Shown here: positions 60,434 to 64,000 of the stretch, piece by piece | Position numbering within the stretch: position 1 is the first letter of the stretch | How the letters are laid out: each line of letters starts with the position of its first letter | Source: Lentzea sp. NBRC 105346 | GTDB lineage: Bacteria > Actinomycetota > Actinomycetes > Mycobacteriales > Pseudonocardiaceae | NCBI RefSeq assembly: GCF_030269605.1 | Contig: NZ_BSTQ01000005.1 | Coordinates: forward strand, 380,538 to 444,537 | Direction: 5' to 3' | DNA length: 64,000 nt | Notes under the pieces: model-generated | The model's input: only the letters and a program-made list of their open reading frames with translations | Told to the model about the DNA's origin: nothing | The model's database searches: none | Made by a program: the position numbers and the translations under genes

Positions 60434-61267
60434 TCAGGCCGCTTCGCTCGACTGGGTGACACGCCGTCGGCGACGTGCGACGAAGATCACCGCCAACACG
60501 GGCCCACCGATCACCACGGCGAACGGCAACACGGCACCAATGGCGATGACGATCCAGCCGAGGCCGGTCGTCAGCGCGTTCCAGCCGGCGGCCAGCGCGC
60601 TCAGGAACCCGGTCTCCTCGACCGGCGGCGGAGCCGCTCCCTTCGGCGACACGTTCACGGTCAGCGTCGCCATCGCGACCTGCCCCTTGAGCGAGTCGTA
60701 GCGACGCTGCAGCGACTCCAGTTCCTGCTGCCGCTTGTTGAGCTCGGCCTCGATCTGCGTGATCTCCGAGGTCGACGACGCCTTCTCGAACAGCGCCCGC
60801 ACCCGTTCCACCGAAGCCCGCTGCGACGCGAGCCGTCCCTCGACGTCCGCAACCTGTTCGGTCACGTCCTCGCTGCGCACCTCGCGCTTCGTGACGTCAC
60901 CGACCTTCCCCAGTTCCTCCAGAATCCGGTCCAGTTCCTTGGACGGCACCTTCACCGTGACGTTCGCGTACGACTTGGTGGCGTTCTCCTGCCCGGAGAA
61001 CCCGCCCGCGTTCGCCGCCTTCCCCTTGATCTCGGCGATCGCCTTGTCGACGTCGTCGACGTGCAGGTCGACGGTCGCGGTGCGGATCAGCTGCCGTTCG
61101 ACCTGCTCGGCCGACACCTTGCTGTTGCTGTTGCCGCTGTTCTCCTGGGCGCGGTCCCCCTGCGCCGGCGCGACGGCCGGCACCCCTGCGGATGAAGAGC
61201 CGCTCTCCGCCGAGCACCCCGTGAGGAGCACGAGCGGAAGGGCCACCCATAACCAACGTCTACCCAT
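60434..61267 (-). CDS. DUF4349 domain lipoprotein
   Basis: A 277-residue protein. It has a lipobox LVLLTGCSAES, a low-complexity linker and then the DUF4349 domain (RQLIRTATVDLHVDDVDKAIAEIKG, ASVERVRALFEKASSTSEI). A coiled-coil segment (LNKRQQELESLQRRYDSLKGQ), a C-terminal TM helix (IVIAIGAVLPFAVVIGGPVLAVIFVA) and a basic end complete it. It is therefore tethered at both ends, N-terminally by lipid and C-terminally by a helix. Function unknown; such proteins are found across bacteria in the envelope. Confidence 0.88.
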   Translation of the reverse strand: MGRRWLWVALPLVLLTGCSAESGSSSAGVPAVAPAQGDRAQENSGNSNSKVSAEQVERQLIRTATVDLHVDDVDKAIAEIKGKAANAGGFSGQENATKSYANVTVKVPSKELDRILEELGKVGDVTKREVRSEDVTEQVADVEGRLASQRASVERVRALFEKASSTSEITQIEAELNKRQQELESLQRRYDSLKGQVAMATLTVNVSPKGAAPPPVEETGFLSALAAGWNALTTGLGWIVIAIGAVLPFAVVIGGPVLAVIFVARRRRRVTQSSEAA

Positions 61268-61328
61268 GTAGTCCGGACGGGAAGATCGCTCCAGGCCGTT
61301 GCCCGCGAACCCGTTCCGTGACCGGCTC

Positions 61329-61802
61329 TTAATCGACCAGATGCGCGAACGCCTGCAGGTTGGCCAGCGACTCGCCCCGCGAGACCCGCCAGGCCCACTC
61401 CCGCCGGATCGCGTCGGCGAACCCGATCTCCAGCAACGCGTTGAAGTCCCCGTCCGCGGCCTCGAGCACCTGCCCGAGCACCCGGTCCAGCTCGTCCGGC
61501 GTCACGGCATGCAGCCCGATCCGCCCGACGAGGTAGATGTCGCCCTGCGCGTCCAACGTGTAGTGCACGCCGTACAACCGGGCGTTACGCCGCAACAGGA
61601 AGCGATAGACCTCTTCGAACGACTGGTCCGGCCGCCGGCACACGAACGCCTCGACGAGCAGCGCGTGCCGACCCACCACGAGCCAGCAGTTCGTCTGCAG
61701 CTTCTTGGTGCCCGGCAACGTGACGAAGAACTTTCCTTCGTCCCGCCGGTCGTACTTGAGCTCGCGCTCGTCCAAAGTGGACTTGATGACCGAGTCGATC
61801 AA
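61329..61802 (-). CDS. YbjN domain-containing protein (Rv0487-like)
   Basis: A 157-residue protein of the YbjN/type III secretion chaperone-like fold: [69 protein letters not shown]. Its start overlaps the mshA stop by four bases. The mshA-YbjN-gpm order is conserved in actinobacteria. It may assist or regulate mycothiol synthesis, but no activity is known. Confidence 0.85.
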   Translation of the reverse strand: MIDSVIKSTLDERELKYDRRDEGKFFVTLPGTKKLQTNCWLVVGRHALLVEAFVCRRPDQSFEEVYRFLLRRNARLYGVHYTLDAQGDIYLVGRIGLHAVTPDELDRVLGQVLEAADGDFNALLEIGFADAIRREWAWRVSRGESLANLQAFAHLVD

Positions 61803-63052
61803 GCGAAAACCTCCCTGCGAAACGCCTCTGCCGCACCTTGGTACCCCGCCAGCAGGGCATCAGTCGTGCGATCCCAGGAGAAGCGTCGCGCATGTCCGAC
61901 GGCGTTGCTCGCCAGCTCCTCGCGATAAGCGGCCCGCAGCGCCACGCGGCCGAGCGAGTGCGCCCATTCAGCCGCATCGTGCCCGTCCACCAGCAGCCCG
62001 GAAACCCCGTCCCGCACCGCCACGGGCAACCCACCCACAGCGGCCGCCACAACGGGCGTCCCACAAGCCTGCGCCTCAAGCGCAACCAGCCCGAACGACT
62101 CGTTGTACGACGGCACAGCCACCAGATCCGCCGCGCGATAAACCTGCGCCAGCGCCTCCCCGGGCTGCGGCGGCAGGAACCGCACCACGTCCGCGATGCC
62201 GAGCTGCCCGGCCAACTCCTCCAACGCCTTGGGCTGCTCCAACCCGGTCCCGGACGGCCCACCCACAACGAGCACCTGCAGCCGTCCACGCAGCCCGGGA
62301 TCCCTCACCAGCATCTCGGCCGCAGCCCGCAACAACACGTCCGGCGCCTTGAGCGGCTGGATACGCCCCACAAACGCCATCACAACCGCGTCGGGCGCCA
62401 GCCCAAGCCGTTGGCGGGCCAAACCTCGATCACCGGGCGTGAACCGATCGAGGTCCACCCCAGGCGGCACAACAAGCACCTTGGCGGGATCCGCGTCGTA
62501 CAACTTGATCAGCTCGGCGGCCTCGACGTCGGTATTCGCAACGAGCCGATCCGACTCGGCCACAACCTGCTCTTCCCCAATGACCCGCATCCTCGGCTCA
62601 GGCGTATCCCCTTCGGCCAGCGCCAGGTTCTTGACCTTGGCCAACGTGTGCGCGGTGTGCACGAGCGGCACACCCCACCGTTCGCGCGCCAGCCAGCCAA
62701 CCTGTCCGGACAGCCAGTAATGCGAATGCACCGCGTCGTAATACCCAGGCTCATGATGCGCCTCGGCGCGTAAAACCCCAGCCGTGAACGCACAAAGCTG
62801 CCCAGGCAGCTCTTCCTTGCCCAGCCCTTCGAACGGCCCGGCGACGACGTGCCGCACGTGCACGCCAGGCGCGAGCTCAGCCACCGGCGGCAACTCACTA
62901 CTGGTAGCCCTGGTGAAAATCTCGACCTCAACGCCCCGGCGAGCCATCCGCGTAGCCGTCTGCACGATGTAGACGTTCATGCCGCCCGCATCCCCCGTGC
63001 CCGGCTGCTCCAGCGGCGAGGTATGCACACTGAGCACCGCGACGCGCTTCAC
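61799..63052 (-). CDS. mshA: D-inositol-3-phosphate glycosyltransferase (mycothiol synthesis, MshA)
   Basis: A 417-residue GT4-family enzyme that transfers GlcNAc from UDP-GlcNAc to inositol-3-phosphate, the first step of mycothiol synthesis. [24 protein letters not shown] is the MshA N-terminal signature. [51 protein letters not shown] and [29 protein letters not shown] (nucleotide-sugar site) follow. It overlaps both neighbours by four bases. Confidence 0.96.
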   Translation of the reverse strand: MKRVAVLSVHTSPLEQPGTGDAGGMNVYIVQTATRMARRGVEVEIFTRATSSELPPVAELAPGVHVRHVVAGPFEGLGKEELPGQLCAFTAGVLRAEAHHEPGYYDAVHSHYWLSGQVGWLARERWGVPLVHTAHTLAKVKNLALAEGDTPEPRMRVIGEEQVVAESDRLVANTDVEAAELIKLYDADPAKVLVVPPGVDLDRFTPGDRGLARQRLGLAPDAVVMAFVGRIQPLKAPDVLLRAAAEMLVRDPGLRGRLQVLVVGGPSGTGLEQPKALEELAGQLGIADVVRFLPPQPGEALAQVYRAADLVAVPSYNESFGLVALEAQACGTPVVAAAVGGLPVAVRDGVSGLLVDGHDAAEWAHSLGRVALRAAYREELASNAVGHARRFSWDRTTDALLAGYQGAAEAFRREVFA

Positions 63053-63810
63053 ACGAACCTCGCCAAATCCCGCGCGAACTCCGCGGGCCGCTCAAGAAAC
63101 GGCACGTGCGCGGTGTCGGCGTACCAACTCAACTCGGCTCCGGGAATCAAACCGGCCGCGTACTCGGCGGCTTCGGGGGCGACCACCAGGTCGGCCTCGC
63201 CGTGGACCACCAGCGTCGGCACGTCGATGGTCTCGAGGACGTCCGCGCTGCCCACGTCCCTGCGGAACAGCTCACCTCGAACTTTAGGCGGAACCTTCAA
63301 CGCCGTGACTGTGAGCTTGTCGACCGTCTCAACAGGCAACGCGGGCGCCTGCGCACGCTGAAACTCGCGCATCGCGTCGTCGTTGGTGATCGCGTCCGGC
63401 AAGGCACGCCGCATGACCGGCCCAGTAGCGCCGCCGGGCCTCCGGCGGCCAATCTCCGTGATGGCGCTGACAAGCACCAGCGCGTTGACGTTCGCGGTGC
63501 CGTGGTGGCGCACGTAGTCGGCGATCACCAGCCCGCCATACGACCAGCCGACAACCGTCGCCGTCCCGGTGTGGTCGAGCACGGCCTTCAGGTCCGCCGC
63601 CCACTGCGCACCGTCCCGGTAGTCGCCGAAGTCGTCGGAAAGCCCGTGCCCGCGCAGGTCAAGCGCGTAGGTGTGGAAGCCGGGAAGATCCCAGACCTCA
63701 CCGGACTGCACCCAACCGTGGATCAACACCACGGGAGGCCCGTCCGAAGTTCCTGCCTCACGCACGGCCAGCTGTCCCCCACCGGCCGACGTCACGTGTG
63801 TGAGCTGCAC
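63049..63810 (-). CDS. Alpha/beta hydrolase
   Basis: A 253-residue alpha/beta-hydrolase. [21 protein letters not shown] is the oxyanion region and [13 protein letters not shown] follows. The nucleophile Ser is in [15 protein letters not shown], the Asp in [13 protein letters not shown] and the His in [15 protein letters not shown]. Function could be esterase or peroxidase-like. Its stop overlaps the mshA start, so they are co-translated. ATG at 63810 with no convincing upstream alternative. Confidence 0.9.
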   Translation of the reverse strand: MQLTHVTSAGGGQLAVREAGTSDGPPVVLIHGWVQSGEVWDLPGFHTYALDLRGHGLSDDFGDYRDGAQWAADLKAVLDHTGTATVVGWSYGGLVIADYVRHHGTANVNALVLVSAITEIGRRRPGGATGPVMRRALPDAITNDDAMREFQRAQAPALPVETVDKLTVTALKVPPKVRGELFRRDVGSADVLETIDVPTLVVHGEADLVVAPEAAEYAAGLIPGAELSWYADTAHVPFLERPAEFARDLARFV

Positions 63811-63941
63811 AAACAGATCAACGAGCAGCCAACACCAGGCATTCCCACAAGCGATGCGAAGCGAGCCCCCACCCCGCGCGCGCCAGCGCGCACAACCACC
63901 AGGTGGTGGGCCCCTCCCGTCGCATCGCAGGCGAAGCCCTG

Positions 63942-64000
63942 CCGCATCCGAGACCCCAGGTCAAGCACGCTTTTCGCTTGACCTGGGGTCTCGGATGCGG
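63942..64000. repeat. 25-bp perfect inverted repeat at the right window edge
   Basis: Positions 63942-63966 and 63976-64000 are exact complements around a nine-base loop (ACGCTTTTC), and the stem may continue beyond the window. It lies in the 190-bp non-coding end together with a short CCACCAGGTGGTGG dyad. It may be a terminator of a - strand gene to the right or a dispersed palindrome. Confidence 0.8.

Overview
The window looks like a chromosomal segment of a high-GC actinomycete, most likely a Pseudonocardiaceae-type filamentous organism. The grounds are strong GC bias at third codon positions, many GTG/TTG starts, stop/start overlaps of the ATGA, GTGA and TGATG type, a bldC gene, a BldN-like sigma factor with a DUF5667 partner, mycothiol synthesis (mshA), Rex control of haem genes and a type VII secretion (T7SS) effector cassette. 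No rRNA, tRNA, CRISPR array, integrase or transposase was recognised.

From about 19 kb to the right edge the gene order follows, largely inverted and with insertions, a conserved actinobacterial block. As I recall the Mycobacterium tuberculosis map, it corresponds to roughly Rv0486-Rv0531. It contains a ParA-like ATPase and cytochrome c maturation genes (ccsB, resB, ccdA, tlpA), then hemL, a run of small membrane proteins, hemB, hemD, hemC, hemA and rex. After a lineage-specific insert come a BldN-like sigma factor and its partner, a HAD phosphatase, an acyltransferase, an NAD-dependent epimerase, bS22, an excisionase-like HTH protein and proC. The block ends with a thioesterase, proline dehydrogenase, a sugar isomerase, a Pro-rich membrane protein, ppx, regX3-senX3, gpm, a YbjN protein, mshA and an alpha/beta hydrolase.

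The left 19 kb is accessory DNA. Positions 1-2100 hold the end of an FG-GAP repeat protein and a lower-GC polytopic membrane protein that appears to be translated from a leaderless mRNA. Positions 2100-7100 hold a mobile-element-like set: a DUF3846 protein, a small RHH-like protein, a beta-class DNA methyltransferase, a broken small ORF, and an XRE protein with a large unknown N-terminal region followed by a small membrane protein. An APH-family kinase and a secreted S8 protease with a P domain follow. Positions 10.1-13.7 kb carry a methyltransferase and an A-T-TE synthetase resembling enzymes that dimerise aryl-pyruvates. Both appear to carry single-base frameshifts. Positions 15.4-19.0 kb carry a T7SS polymorphic-toxin operon: EspC-like protein, WXG/Pro-rich/TNT toxin, two candidate immunity proteins and two small paralogues ending EDAW.

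Several non-coding structures stand out. These are a Rex operator ahead of rex-hemACD, a LacI-like dyad upstream of the S8 protease, and long near-perfect inverted repeats between core genes. Two composite elements share about 22-bp phasing, and a partial tandem duplication lies at a DUF3093 gene junction.
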